NCBI GenBank assembly: GCA_023666665.1
Contig: JAMPBN010000001.1
Span: 364,505-428,504, forward strand
Direction of reading: 5' to 3'
DNA from: Prevotella sp.
GTDB taxonomy: Bacteria; Bacteroidota; Bacteroidia; Bacteroidales; Muribaculaceae
DNA length: 64,000 nt
Below are positions 50,253 to 58,875 of the stretch, in pieces. The translations under genes were made by a program, and so were the position numbers. The notes beneath the pieces were generated by a model. The model was not told the DNA's origin and made no database searches. It was given only the letters and a program-made list of their open reading frames with translations. How positions within the stretch are numbered: the first letter of the stretch is position 1; the number at the start of each line of letters is the position of its first letter.

Positions 50253-50552
50253 TTACAGGACTTTGTCGGCGAGGGGGCGGTCGGTTTCGCGCAGCTGCTC
50301 CTTGAAGGCCTCGATGTAGGCCGTGGCGCCGAGCGAGTCGCCGCTCAGGCGCATCTCAAACTCGCGCGACTTCACGGCAAGCAGCGCAGCGTGCAGCTCG
50401 CGGTCGGCGGTATAGTTGGCCTGACAGAGCGCCCGAGCATCTGCGCGTCCCCGGCGGTCAGCCTCCTGAACGCTGGCGGGCATCTCCTGCTCCGAACACG
50501 AAAACAGGGGAATAAAAACGGATAAAAGTAGTGAGAAGAGAAACTTTTTCAT
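50253..50552 (-). CDS. Small putative lipoprotein
   Basis: 99 aa. The n-region MKK, a hydrophobic stretch and LFSC give a lipobox with Cys19; the mature part is charged and probably helical (EADRRGRADARALCQANYTA, FEMRLSGDSLGATAYIEAFK). No family recognised. It overlaps ispH by 4 nt and sits one base before mutS2, so it is co-expressed with both. Confidence 0.72.
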   Translation of the reverse strand: MKKFLFSLLLSVFIPLFSCSEQEMPASVQEADRRGRADARALCQANYTADRELHAALLAVKSREFEMRLSGDSLGATAYIEAFKEQLRETDRPLADKVL

Positions 50553-51418
50553 GATTCAATTGATTGTTCAATAATGTCGCGCACCTGCTCCATAAGCCAG
50601 CGCGGGGTCGACGTTGCCCCGCATATGCCGATGCTGTCAATCTCGCCGCCAAGGTCGGCAGGCAGCTCGTTGGCTTCGGAAATGAACAGGGTTCGGGGAT
50701 TTTCGGCCCGGCAGGTCTCGTAGAGAAAGCGGCCGTTGGAACTCTTGCGTCCGGCAACGAAGATTATCACGTCGTGGCTGCGGGCAAAGTCGCGCAGCTT
50801 ATCCACGCGGTTAGCTACAGAGCGGCATATCGTGTCAAACGACCGGAACTCCACGCCCGGATTCATACGCTGCTCCAAGGCGAGCTCCATATGGCGCAGG
50901 CCGTCAACGCTCTTGGTGGTCTGCGAGTATAGTCGGGTCGGGCGGTCGGGGGCTACTTTGGCAAGGTCGTCTTCCGACTCCACCACCTTGGCGTCGCCGT
51001 TGGTCTGACCGAGCAGGCCGTTTACCTCAGCGTGGCCCGGCTTGCCGTAGATGACTATCTGCGGGCACTCGGGGCTGTCGTAGGCCTCCTTGATGCGCTG
51101 CTGCAGTTTGAGCACCACCGGACAGGTGGCATCTATAATTTCAATATTGTTGCGCCGCGCAAGCTCGTAAGTTGACGGCGGCTCGCCGTGGGCGCGCAGG
51201 AGTACTGTAACGTTGCGAAGCTCAGCCATCTGCTCGTGGCTGATGGTCACCAGCCCCTGCCTGCGCAGTCGCTCCACCTCGTCGGAGTTGTGCACAATGT
51301 CGCCCAAACAATACAGCTGCCTGTTGCGGCGCAGCTCTTCTTCGGCCTTGGATATTGCGCGGGTCACTCCGAAGCAGAAACCGCTGTCGCTGTCAATCTC
51401 TATGCGCGGCCTCTTCAT
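50549..51418 (-). CDS. ispH: 4-hydroxy-3-methylbut-2-enyl diphosphate reductase IspH (LytB)
   Basis: 289 aa, the last enzyme of the MEP pathway, making IPP and DMAPP. The three Fe-S Cys lie in SGFCFGV (Cys15), DATCPVV and GICGATSTP; the HGEPP and VAGRKSSNGR segments are also diagnostic. I chose the ATG at 51418 (MKRPRIEIDSDS), as in relatives; an upstream ATG at 51451 would add 11 unconserved residues. It overlaps cmk by 26 nt. The porQ-cmk-ispH order is shared with other Bacteroidota as far as I recall. Confidence 0.95.
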   Translation of the reverse strand: MKRPRIEIDSDSGFCFGVTRAISKAEEELRRNRQLYCLGDIVHNSDEVERLRRQGLVTISHEQMAELRNVTVLLRAHGEPPSTYELARRNNIEIIDATCPVVLKLQQRIKEAYDSPECPQIVIYGKPGHAEVNGLLGQTNGDAKVVESEDDLAKVAPDRPTRLYSQTTKSVDGLRHMELALEQRMNPGVEFRSFDTICRSVANRVDKLRDFARSHDVIIFVAGRKSSNGRFLYETCRAENPRTLFISEANELPADLGGEIDSIGICGATSTPRWLMEQVRDIIEQSIES

Positions 51419-52082
51419 ATTTGCTGATGAGCCAAGCATCTTGCTCGGCAATGGTCATATGGCTGTTGTCCAAATCCACGGCATCGGCGGCGCGGCGCAG
51501 CGGCGACTCGGCACGCGTGGTGTCGATATGGTCGCGGTGGCGCACGTTCTCGAGCACCTCCTCATAGGTTGTTTCGGTGCCTTTTTCGGTAAGCTCCTTA
51601 TAGCGGCGCTCGGCGCGCACTTCTGCGGGAGCGTTGACAAAGATTTTCAGCTCTGCGTTGGGAAACACTGTCGTGCCGATGTCGCGGCCGTCCATCACTA
51701 TCCCTTTTTCTTCGCCGTAAACGCGCTGACGCTCCACCAAGTCGCGGCGCACGGCCGGAATCGCCGCAATAGTGCTGACGTTGCCGCTCACTTCCATACT
51801 GCGGATTTCGCGCTCAACGTCGCGGCCGTTGAGCAGTGTATGCTGCCCCTCGGGAGTAACGGCAAAGTCAATTTTTGCGCTGCGCAGAGCCTCAATCAGC
51901 GCCGGCTCGTCAACCTTGCCGTCGTTAATCAGACCCTGCTCCATGGCCAGCAAGGTTACCGCGCGATACATCGCGCCGGTGTCAACGTAACGGTAGCCGA
52001 TTTTGCGGGCCAGGGCCTTGGCCATACTGCTCTTGCCCGACGATGAATAGCCGTCGATTGCTATTATTATTTTAGAAGTCAT
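51393..52082 (-). CDS. cmk: Cytidylate kinase
   Basis: 229 aa; phosphorylates CMP and dCMP. The P-loop is GYSSSGKSS (11-19). The NMP-binding region YVDTGAMYRAVTLLA, the substrate arginines in VMDGRDIGTTVFPNA, and the lid residues AEVRAERRYKEL fit Cmk. It overlaps porQ by 11 nt and ispH by 26 nt, indicating one transcript. Confidence 0.96.
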   Translation of the reverse strand: MTSKIIIAIDGYSSSGKSSMAKALARKIGYRYVDTGAMYRAVTLLAMEQGLINDGKVDEPALIEALRSAKIDFAVTPEGQHTLLNGRDVEREIRSMEVSGNVSTIAAIPAVRRDLVERQRVYGEEKGIVMDGRDIGTTVFPNAELKIFVNAPAEVRAERRYKELTEKGTETTYEEVLENVRHRDHIDTTRAESPLRRAADAVDLDNSHMTIAEQDAWLISKYEEAAHRD

Positions 52083-53094
52083 ATAGATTTGTTGTTATGT
52101 TCAGCATAAATGTGGCGGCGCTTTTGTGGGGCTGAGCAAAGGCTATACCTATGCCGAAAGCTCTGACTTTCAGTCCGGCACCTATGGAGAAACCGCTGAA
52201 AAAGTTGCGCTGATACGTTGCCATATCTGTCTTCATCTTGTGGTTGTATGCCAGATCGAGATAGAAGCGGTCGCTCGGCTTCCACTCCACTGCAAACACC
52301 AGGTGGCGGAAAAAGTTGCTGAAAAAATTGTCAACCATCTTGCCGCCAAGCTCCTCGTCGGTGGAGTGCTTCCAGTAGGGCAGGTGCCACTTGGTCAGAT
52401 TCCACGCCGTGATGTTCAGGTAAAACGGCGATGCTCCCAGACTCTTGGTCCACCCGAGTCTCACGTCAATGGGCAGGCGGTCGGCGCGCTCGTAAAACTT
52501 CTTGACCTGACCGCCCAGATTGGCCACCACCAGCGAGAGCGACGAATCATAATCTTCGTCGTAGTAGTTGACGCCTAGATCTGTTGCTATGGCCAGAGCA
52601 TTATATCCCGCATAAGAGCTGTAAAGAAATTTCAGCGCTATGCCGCCGCGCCAGCGGTCGGAGAGGTTGTGGCTATACATAGCGCTGAACGCCATATCCA
52701 GCGGCGACGTTGAGCCGGTAATCGTTCCGTCGGGCAGAGCCGTTTTGATTGACCCATAGCCGAAATAGTGCAGCCCGATACCCCACGCTCCGTTTTCCCC
52801 GGCTGCGTGGGCAAATCGTGCGGAGGCAAAATTTGAGCCGCCAACGTAGCGCATATACCCCACGCCGATAGAGCGCGACATCTCCGGCCCTAAAAGCGCC
52901 GGGTTTTGGTCGGTGGTCATAACGTCGTCGCCGTCAACCGTCGAAATATTTACGCCGCCGAGGCCGTAGATGCGCGATGAACCGCTGACATCCATAAAGT
53001 TATATGCAGTCTTGCCCTCAATCTGCGCCGCAGCACAAACCGAAAGCAAAACGCCGACTGCCGTCAGCCCCCATCGTTTAATCAGTCCTTTCAT
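52072..53094 (-). CDS. porQ: Type IX secretion system protein PorQ
   Basis: A 340-aa outer-membrane protein of the PorV/PorQ (FadL-like) family. The signal peptide MKGLIKRWGLTAVGVLLSVC is followed by GLGGVNISTVDGDDVMTTDQ and repeated barrel strands ending in the C-terminal TNLYDF. PorQ belongs to the T9SS attachment complex that handles exported cargo after the SprA pore. It heads the porQ-cmk-ispH-lipoprotein-mutS2 run on the minus strand. Confidence 0.92.
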   Translation of the reverse strand: MKGLIKRWGLTAVGVLLSVCAAAQIEGKTAYNFMDVSGSSRIYGLGGVNISTVDGDDVMTTDQNPALLGPEMSRSIGVGYMRYVGGSNFASARFAHAAGENGAWGIGLHYFGYGSIKTALPDGTITGSTSPLDMAFSAMYSHNLSDRWRGGIALKFLYSSYAGYNALAIATDLGVNYYDEDYDSSLSLVVANLGGQVKKFYERADRLPIDVRLGWTKSLGASPFYLNITAWNLTKWHLPYWKHSTDEELGGKMVDNFFSNFFRHLVFAVEWKPSDRFYLDLAYNHKMKTDMATYQRNFFSGFSIGAGLKVRAFGIGIAFAQPHKSAATFMLNITTNLYDF

Positions 53095-53137
53095 TCCCTA
53101 TAATAACGCATCGCCCTCTCCAATTATTGCCCGGATA

Positions 53138-53169
53138 TTTGTGCGGCTTCGGAAATTTTCCTACTTTTG
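53138..53169 (+). promoter_or_regulatory. Promoter of the PD-(D/E)XK-like gene
   Basis: TTTG (53138-53141), 20-nt spacer, TACTTTTG (53162-53169), a full match to the consensus. The leader to the ATG at 53191 would be about 17 nt. Confidence 0.75.
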
Positions 53170-53190
53170 CAGTAAACATCAGAAATTGTT

Positions 53191-54168
53191 ATGACAAGGG
53201 CGATAGATAAACGGTTTTTCGAATGGCTAAAGTCGGCATCGGGCAATGTGTTGTTGCGCACTGTCAGTCAGTATTCTTCGCTTTCAATCAATCTTGCCGG
53301 AACTGCTCTGAAGGTATATTTTGACGGAATGTTGATTCTGACAATCCCCGACATAATTGCCGATAATGAGCATATCAAGCTGATTCCCTTGTCTGTTGGA
53401 TATGCTTATAATGAAGAGTGCCGTCTGAAAAGTATTATTGAGGGTGGCGTTTGTTTGAATAATCTTCAGGATTATCTTGACGCAGCCATCGGCTTTTTGA
53501 GTCGCAGAAACAACAAACGACAAGAAGAGCGCATCCGCCAGGCAATTGCATATGAAAATAACCGTAGCCCCTATGCCAACGATACGGATTATTTTGTTGT
53601 AGCTCAGGAGTATGCGGTAATAGATGCGGACAGCGCAAAAACCTCCAAATTTGATTTGGTTACCGTTAGGTGGCCTTCCACCTCGTCGTGTCGCCGCAGA
53701 TTCTCGTCGGCAGATGTTGAAATTGTGGTGTTTGAGCTGAAACTTGGATTGGGGGCTGTTGGCGGCTCTTCTGCCTCGCGAGGCAAGAAAGCGGATTTAA
53801 AATGCCATATTGCCGATTTCAAAAATGGGATTCTGAACGATGCCGCACGGCGAGAGGAGTTTAAGTATGACATTCTTCAAATGTTTGTTCAGCAGGCTGC
53901 ATTGCCCGGCTTCTATTCTGAAGATGTCAAGGGGCTTAAACACGTGTGTAATTTAAAGTCTGACACGGAGGTCAGGGAGTTTGCTGCGCAGATTGACGTG
54001 CGCTTCGGTTTCATCCTTGCCAACTATAAGAGCGCAAGTTCGTTATTGGCCGAGCAGCTTGCAATGTTTGACGACGACTTCCTGTTTGCCACCGGCTCAT
54101 ATATGGGCTATGGACTCTATGATAGCTCAATGTTGACTCGTAAAACTCTGTTAAACCATCTCAAATGA
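53191..54168 (+). CDS. Unknown protein with PD-(D/E)XK-like core
   Basis: 325 aa, no signal or membrane segment. The central part shows an Asp (KFDLVTVRW, Asp155) followed 27 residues later by the Glu-x-Lys strand VVFELKLG (Glu182, Lys184), the pattern of a PD-(D/E)XK nuclease fold. A variable, charged insert lies between. N-terminal and C-terminal regions (DDDFLFATGSYMGYGLYDS) are unfamiliar. It overlaps the truncated MBL gene by 4 nt (ATGA), so the two were one functional unit. The family and role are unknown to me; a conflict or defence role is possible but inferred. Confidence 0.75.
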   Translation: MTRAIDKRFFEWLKSASGNVLLRTVSQYSSLSINLAGTALKVYFDGMLILTIPDIIADNEHIKLIPLSVGYAYNEECRLKSIIEGGVCLNNLQDYLDAAIGFLSRRNNKRQEERIRQAIAYENNRSPYANDTDYFVVAQEYAVIDADSAKTSKFDLVTVRWPSTSSCRRRFSSADVEIVVFELKLGLGAVGGSSASRGKKADLKCHIADFKNGILNDAARREEFKYDILQMFVQQAALPGFYSEDVKGLKHVCNLKSDTEVREFAAQIDVRFGFILANYKSASSLLAEQLAMFDDDFLFATGSYMGYGLYDSSMLTRKTLLNHLK

Positions 54169-54434
54169 ACATAACAATCCACCGAGGTATCAATCAGATA
54201 GGTGGCTGCATAACGGAACTTTATACTGCAACGTCGCGCATATTTATTGATATGGGCGACAATCTTCCCGGCGAAAATGATTTGACCGACGGTGAAAAAC
54301 GCTCGTTTGTCAATTCGCTGTTTGCAAACAACATTAAAAAACACGGAGCAGTAGTTTACACTCACGCTCACCCTGACCATATCGGTATGATGGCGTATGT
54401 CCCTATGTCTGTACCTCAATATGAAGTCATTTAA
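54165..54434 (+). pseudogene. MBL-fold hydrolase (RNase J-like) truncated by an insertion sequence
   Basis: About 85 native residues remain: MNITIHRGINQIGGCITELY, FIDMGDNLPGE, then the metal motif YTHAHPDHIGMM. The frame enters the IS at 54420 and stops at 54434 inside its terminal repeat. RNase J-like MBL proteins run to 400 residues or more, so most of the catalytic domain is lost and the product is almost certainly inactive. No continuation of the gene is found after the IS. Confidence 0.85.
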
Positions 54435-54437
54435 ACT
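54420..54437 (+). repeat. Left terminal inverted repeat of the IS
   Basis: TATGAAGTCATTTAAACT; matches the complement of 55362-55379 with one mismatch (position 9). Confidence 0.88.
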
Positions 54438-55260
54438 TTTGTGTTTTGTGAATTTTTTTAAGAAGCAATACGGCAAATGCCAGATAATTCCATCCCTTCC
54501 AACTAGAGGCAGTGGTATCGTGGCACAAGAGCAATGTACGGAAAGAATCCATCCAAGCGTTGGATCTCTCAATGACGTATCGCTCTCTATACAATTCATC
54601 ATCAAAGCAGATGGACGCATCGTCATGGTCGTATTTGGGATTTTCACATACATTGGCGATTACACCATATTCTTCGCAGACAGCACGAAAGTCGGCGCAG
54701 TCGAAACCTGCATCGGCATTATTAAAAATGCCCTCAACCGAAATTCCCGCCTCCTCGATAGTAGAGAATATTTCTGTCATGGATTCTTTAATCTTGTACA
54801 CATCATTATGGTTGCCTTTCATTGGTTCAGACATTCCCAAAGGCAATCCCTGTTTGTCCGTAAGGTAAATGGCATTTGTCGTTTTACGCTTTTTACGTCC
54901 TTGATAAGCAGCTACTTCTCCGCCCTTGGTACATGGTGTGTGACTCCCATCTGTATGTGTAATGGACAAGTCTACAGATGCTTTGTTATCACTCAAAAGA
55001 GCGACAAACATCTCTTTCCAATGACCGCCTTTGCACCATTTCCGATAATGATGAAATACCGCCCCATATTTGAGAACAGTGCCGCTAAAAAGATGCTCAA
55101 CCGGCAATTGCTCCCATTGACAGCCTACCTTAAGCTTGTAGAGAATGGCATTGATAATCTCAACAATGCATGCTTTGGTCACAAATCCACGTTTTGCAAC
55201 CGGAAGGTGTGGGAGTATTTGATTTTTTATTGTATCTTTGTCGAGTACAGTGTAATTCAT
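54427..55260 (-). CDS. IS5-family DDE transposase
   Basis: 277 aa from the ATG at 55260 (MNYTVLDKDTIKNQILPHLP). The N-terminal DUF4096-type region (ILYKLKVGCQWEQLPV) leads to the catalytic triad: Asp in THTDGSHTP, Asp in NNADAGFD and Glu in YVIERSNAWMDSFR. Upstream in-frame codons to 55332 exist but lack the family start. No frameshift, so the element may be active. The stop lies inside the left terminal repeat. Confidence 0.9.
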   Translation of the reverse strand: MNYTVLDKDTIKNQILPHLPVAKRGFVTKACIVEIINAILYKLKVGCQWEQLPVEHLFSGTVLKYGAVFHHYRKWCKGGHWKEMFVALLSDNKASVDLSITHTDGSHTPCTKGGEVAAYQGRKKRKTTNAIYLTDKQGLPLGMSEPMKGNHNDVYKIKESMTEIFSTIEEAGISVEGIFNNADAGFDCADFRAVCEEYGVIANVCENPKYDHDDASICFDDELYRERYVIERSNAWMDSFRTLLLCHDTTASSWKGWNYLAFAVLLLKKIHKTQKFK

Positions 55261-55361
55261 AGAAATTGCTATTATGAGAGTCGTGTCCCATAATATAGCG
55301 AAATTCTGTGTAATTACGCTGTATTTTAACATTCTACAAGTTTATTTGTAATTTTAAAATT

Positions 55362-55379
55362 AGTTTAAATCACTTCATA
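55362..55379 (-). repeat. Right terminal inverted repeat of the IS
   Basis: On the minus strand TATGAAGTGATTTAAACT. It lies only 3 nt before the ATG of the next gene, so any promoter for that gene must be inside the IS or come from readthrough. Confidence 0.88.
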
Positions 55380-55381
55380 AC

Positions 55382-56656
55382 ATGGGAATATTCAATCGCT
55401 TTAGCAAAAAGAATAAAACCACCTCTGAAGATCCAGTTAAAAATGAATTTGATGTTGATGACTGGTTCTGGGGATCTTTTCTGATGAATGAAGCAAAGTT
55501 CAGACATCAGCAATGGGAAGTAAAACGCTCGTCCGAGAATGCACCTATTACATTAGGTTATATTCTTCAGGAGCTGCTGAATATTGACCCTTCGGATATT
55601 GGATCAATGACTATTGTTAGTCGGGGCGAGTTTGGGAGGAATGACCAAACGGAAATTGTCACGGATAAAAAGAGCGTCCTCGAATATCAGCCATACAAGG
55701 CGATTCTATATACTAACGATAAAGGGGAAACAATCCCAAGGACAGGAGAGAACACAACGCTTGTTATCTCATATCGCCCGGGAGATATTGTCTACCATAA
55801 CCGGGAAAGCAAGAACGACAAATCCAAACTATGCTCTGACAACTCCATTATAATGTTTCTGAGAGGACTTGGCCCGTTTATGCACGAGACGGCATATATG
55901 AGAGTGTCAGTAATGATACCCAATTTCTCAAGCCCGGACGATTTCAGAACAAGCCATTCCAACAATCAGCCCTTCACAACCAGCTTTGTCCTTGGATATG
56001 ACATCGTTTCACCGGAATCCAAATTGAAGAAATATGATGTCATAGAAAAATCCCTTTTAGAGAAATCGCATAAGGGTGAAGAATTGTCAAAAGATGAGCA
56101 AACAGTTTTAGAAGGAATCACATATTCCAAGAACTTGGGATATGATTTCGGATATGGCAAATGGCTTGTCAGCGAAAAGCGATTTGCGGATGCTCTGATG
56201 CCATTGATGAAGGTTTATCAGCACTTAAAGACGGATGTCGTTGCGGATTATGAACGCCTTCATAATATATTCAATGAGACGTGTTTTAATATTGGTTTCT
56301 GTTTCAATGAAATGGAACAATATGACCGTGCCGTTTATTATCTCGACATAATTCAAGGCTCAGAGAATACGAAATACACCATTGAGTATATCAATGCCTT
56401 GGTTAATAGTGGTGACCCACGTTCGATGAACATTGTACAGCATTATCTCCGAGAGTTTAACGACGGTACAAAGAAGATAGACTCCGAAGAGATGTCTTTT
56501 TTCTACGATTTTCTAGCACGCAGATTGGCTTACCTATTCATTGACTACAAGATGTGGGATAAAGCTCGCAAACTGCTTGAACAGTTGAAAGAGTCACCCG
56601 CTTGTCATGATTTTGCTGTCAGCGAGCTTGAATATATCAACAGTATCGTCAAATAA
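55382..56656 (+). CDS. TPR-like protein of unknown function
   Basis: A 424-aa cytoplasmic protein. A basic, Lys-rich N-terminus (MGIFNRFSKKNK) is followed by an unrecognised globular region to about 230 that includes a segment recalling suppressor-of-fused-like or DUF-type beta folds (LVISYRPGDIVYHNRES, AYMRVSVMIPNFSSPDDF). Helical TPR-like repeats (RFADALMPLMKVYQHL, CFNEMEQYDRAVYYLDI) fill the C-terminal part. The start 3 nt after the IS suggests a rearranged promoter. It is 10 nt upstream of an ADP-ribosylglycohydrolase gene and AT-richer than the core genes. Confidence 0.75.
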   Translation: MGIFNRFSKKNKTTSEDPVKNEFDVDDWFWGSFLMNEAKFRHQQWEVKRSSENAPITLGYILQELLNIDPSDIGSMTIVSRGEFGRNDQTEIVTDKKSVLEYQPYKAILYTNDKGETIPRTGENTTLVISYRPGDIVYHNRESKNDKSKLCSDNSIIMFLRGLGPFMHETAYMRVSVMIPNFSSPDDFRTSHSNNQPFTTSFVLGYDIVSPESKLKKYDVIEKSLLEKSHKGEELSKDEQTVLEGITYSKNLGYDFGYGKWLVSEKRFADALMPLMKVYQHLKTDVVADYERLHNIFNETCFNIGFCFNEMEQYDRAVYYLDIIQGSENTKYTIEYINALVNSGDPRSMNIVQHYLREFNDGTKKIDSEEMSFFYDFLARRLAYLFIDYKMWDKARKLLEQLKESPACHDFAVSELEYINSIVK

Positions 56657-56666
56657 GATTTAACCA

Positions 56667-57608
56667 ATGACCCCAAGAAAAGATAGAATGCTTGGTTGTC
56701 TTTGTGGTCAGGCTATCGGCGATGCACTTGGACTCGGCACGGAATTCCTGAACAAGTCTGAGGTGCAGAAGTATTACCCAAATGGGCTATCGCGATACGA
56801 GGACATTATTCAGGATGCCCATCGCCTGCGCTGGGCTAAAGGAGCATGGACTGATGACACTGACATGATGTTATGTATCCTCGGAGGCTATGAGAAAGAT
56901 GGATTCAATATCCGTAAGATTGCACAAAATTTCAAGAATTGGGCTGACGGAGAGCCAATGGGAATAGGGTCACATATCTTCAAGGTTCTCGCAATGGGAG
57001 ATTACGTTGAAAAGCATGATGATTGTTCTCGCCTATGGTGGGAACTATCCCGAAAGACCAGTGCCGCCAACGGAGCATTGATGCGTACCTCTGTAGTCGG
57101 ATTAGCCCGAAAAGTTGTTGAACAGCAAACCATAGATATATGCAAACTTACGCACTATGATCCACGTTGTGTCGGCTCATGTGTAGTAGCTACAAACATC
57201 ATCCATGCGCTTGTTTGGGAGAATAGAGAACTAACTTACAATGAAATAAAAGCCATTGGAGATAAGTATGACAACCGGATTGCAAAATGGATTGACTTGG
57301 CATATAAAAGTGAGTCTATATCCGAACTCGACCTTGATGAAACACATTCAATAGGTTACACGCTTCGGACTCTTGCTGCTGCCCTTTGGTGCTACTGGCA
57401 CGCGGACTCATTTGAAGAAGGTCTATTAGGAGTGGTTAATGAAGGAGGAGATGCTGATACTAATGGGGCTATAGCATGTGCCATCCTCGGAGCCAAATAC
57501 GGATATGATTCGATTCCTCGTTATTACATTGAGAATCTCCATAATCAAGAATACTATGGTATAAGAATTGATAACTTCATATCTCTTGTTTTGAATGAAA
57601 AAGAATAA
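56667..57608 (+). CDS. ADP-ribosylglycohydrolase (DraG-like)
   Basis: A 313-aa all-helical hydrolase. The start MLGCLCGQAIGDALGLGTEF, the first metal motif TDDTDMM and the second metal motif NEGGDADTNGA are diagnostic for the DraG/ARH family, which removes ADP-ribose from proteins or nucleic acids using two Mg ions. All metal ligands are present. Cytoplasmic. The neighbours are a TPR protein (10-nt gap) and a SanA-like protein (14-nt overlap). In other systems such enzymes act as immunity or reversal factors for ADP-ribosyltransferases; none is visible here. Confidence 0.9.
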   Translation: MTPRKDRMLGCLCGQAIGDALGLGTEFLNKSEVQKYYPNGLSRYEDIIQDAHRLRWAKGAWTDDTDMMLCILGGYEKDGFNIRKIAQNFKNWADGEPMGIGSHIFKVLAMGDYVEKHDDCSRLWWELSRKTSAANGALMRTSVVGLARKVVEQQTIDICKLTHYDPRCVGSCVVATNIIHALVWENRELTYNEIKAIGDKYDNRIAKWIDLAYKSESISELDLDETHSIGYTLRTLAAALWCYWHADSFEEGLLGVVNEGGDADTNGAIACAILGAKYGYDSIPRYYIENLHNQEYYGIRIDNFISLVLNEKE

Positions 57609-58863
57609 AATTCTAAAACGTATCCTCCTGTTTGCTATCGTTATAGCTGTGGCTGTTATTGGGGTTATCGTATCCTGTCATTTGTCCGTTGTCAGAAATG
57701 CTTCCGGTAGAACCTATGATTCTATGGACTCCATTCCACATAATCGTGTGGGATTATTATTGGCGACATCTCCAATAACACCGGGCGGTGCTCGAAATTT
57801 CTACTTTGACAATAGAATAAAAGCAGCCGAAGAACTCTTAAAAGCCGGTAAGGTAGATTTTATTATCGCAAGTGGAGGGGATTATACAAAAGACCACAAA
57901 TATGGTTGTGATGAACCCGCAGCAATACGGGATTCTCTTGTTGCAAGAGGTATTCCAGAAGAAAGGATAATTCTTGACTATGAGGGGACACGAACGCTGA
58001 ACTCCATCGTCAAAGCTAAAGAAGTGTATGGACTTGATAGCATAACACTGATTTCTCAGAAATATCACAATGAAAGAGCAATTTATCTCGCAGATAAATA
58101 TGGTCTCCATGCCATAGGGTACAATGCAAAACCTTCTCACATTCGACGAAATCGTATTAAAAACACTATCCGCGAATATTTTGCACGTCCAAAGATGTTT
58201 ATCGATTTAACTTTCGGTAAGAGAGCTGATATTAAAGCCGATTCAATAACAATTCCGGAGTTGTATGACTTGTACTATGATGCGCTTGGATTGCCTAAAT
58301 ATCTCAACTCTGTTAAGGGACATAAGGAGGAACAGTCTATTGTTGGTAATTTTACGGGCAATGGGTTGGATACAATATTTATCTATGATAAACCATTGAG
58401 GAAATTGACTGCATATGAGAAGAAACGATATGGATTCGGTTATATTGCCGATGGCAATGCAGAAGAAGATTGGATATGGTATGCAGTATCAAACAATCCT
58501 GAGATTCCACCTGTAGAATTGTTTTGCCCGAATGGATTGGTATTTGAAGGTGATGTTGATGGTGACGGCAAAGATGAATGGGGGTATCTTTATGAATGGA
58601 TGACAAGTCAATGGCGGCAGTATAGAATATACAACTACGACTCAAAGACCAAAACATGGCGACATTTGTATTATGACATATATGACCCGGATAAAGATGC
58701 TCTGCTATCAACGCCAGAGTATGTAAGGTCAAGTGGCGTAGACATAGTGGAGAAAGGACCACGCCCCGGATTAATAAAAATAAATTGGGGAGCCTATGAT
58801 GGCATCATACATGACACTATAGTGGCTCCCACATATACACCTATCTCAAAGGATGCGTGGTAA
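57595..58863 (+). CDS. SanA/YdcF-like (DUF218) protein with C-terminal repeat-like domain
   Basis: 422 aa. A single N-terminal membrane segment (about 9-28; IVSC at its end could be a lipobox) precedes a DUF218 domain: GLLLATSPI, FIIASGGDYT, DEPAAIRDSLVARGIPEERI, SQKYHNERAIYLADKYG, to about 215. An extra C-terminal domain of about 200 residues follows, with a calcium-loop-like DVDGDGKDEWGY segment as in FG-GAP/VCBS proteins. SanA-like proteins are linked to envelope barrier function; the C-terminal fusion is unusual. It overlaps the DraG-like gene by 14 nt. Confidence 0.8.
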   Translation: MKKNKILKRILLFAIVIAVAVIGVIVSCHLSVVRNASGRTYDSMDSIPHNRVGLLLATSPITPGGARNFYFDNRIKAAEELLKAGKVDFIIASGGDYTKDHKYGCDEPAAIRDSLVARGIPEERIILDYEGTRTLNSIVKAKEVYGLDSITLISQKYHNERAIYLADKYGLHAIGYNAKPSHIRRNRIKNTIREYFARPKMFIDLTFGKRADIKADSITIPELYDLYYDALGLPKYLNSVKGHKEEQSIVGNFTGNGLDTIFIYDKPLRKLTAYEKKRYGFGYIADGNAEEDWIWYAVSNNPEIPPVELFCPNGLVFEGDVDGDGKDEWGYLYEWMTSQWRQYRIYNYDSKTKTWRHLYYDIYDPDKDALLSTPEYVRSSGVDIVEKGPRPGLIKINWGAYDGIIHDTIVAPTYTPISKDAW

Positions 58864-58875
58864 TCTAAGAAACGC

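Larger units (their letters stand above)
54420..55379 (-). mobile_element. IS5-family insertion sequence, about 960 bp
   Basis: Bounded by terminal inverted repeats TATGAAGTCATTTAAACT (54420-54437) and, on the minus strand, TATGAAGTGATTTAAACT (55379-55362), 17 of 18 identical. It contains one intact transposase gene on the minus strand. No direct target duplication is evident at the ends. The next gene starts 3 nt after the right end. Confidence 0.9.

Noticed and set aside
54397..55293. A 298-codon plus-strand frame across the IS.
   Set aside because: Antisense to the intact transposase with its DDE residues; the transposase is clearly the real gene.
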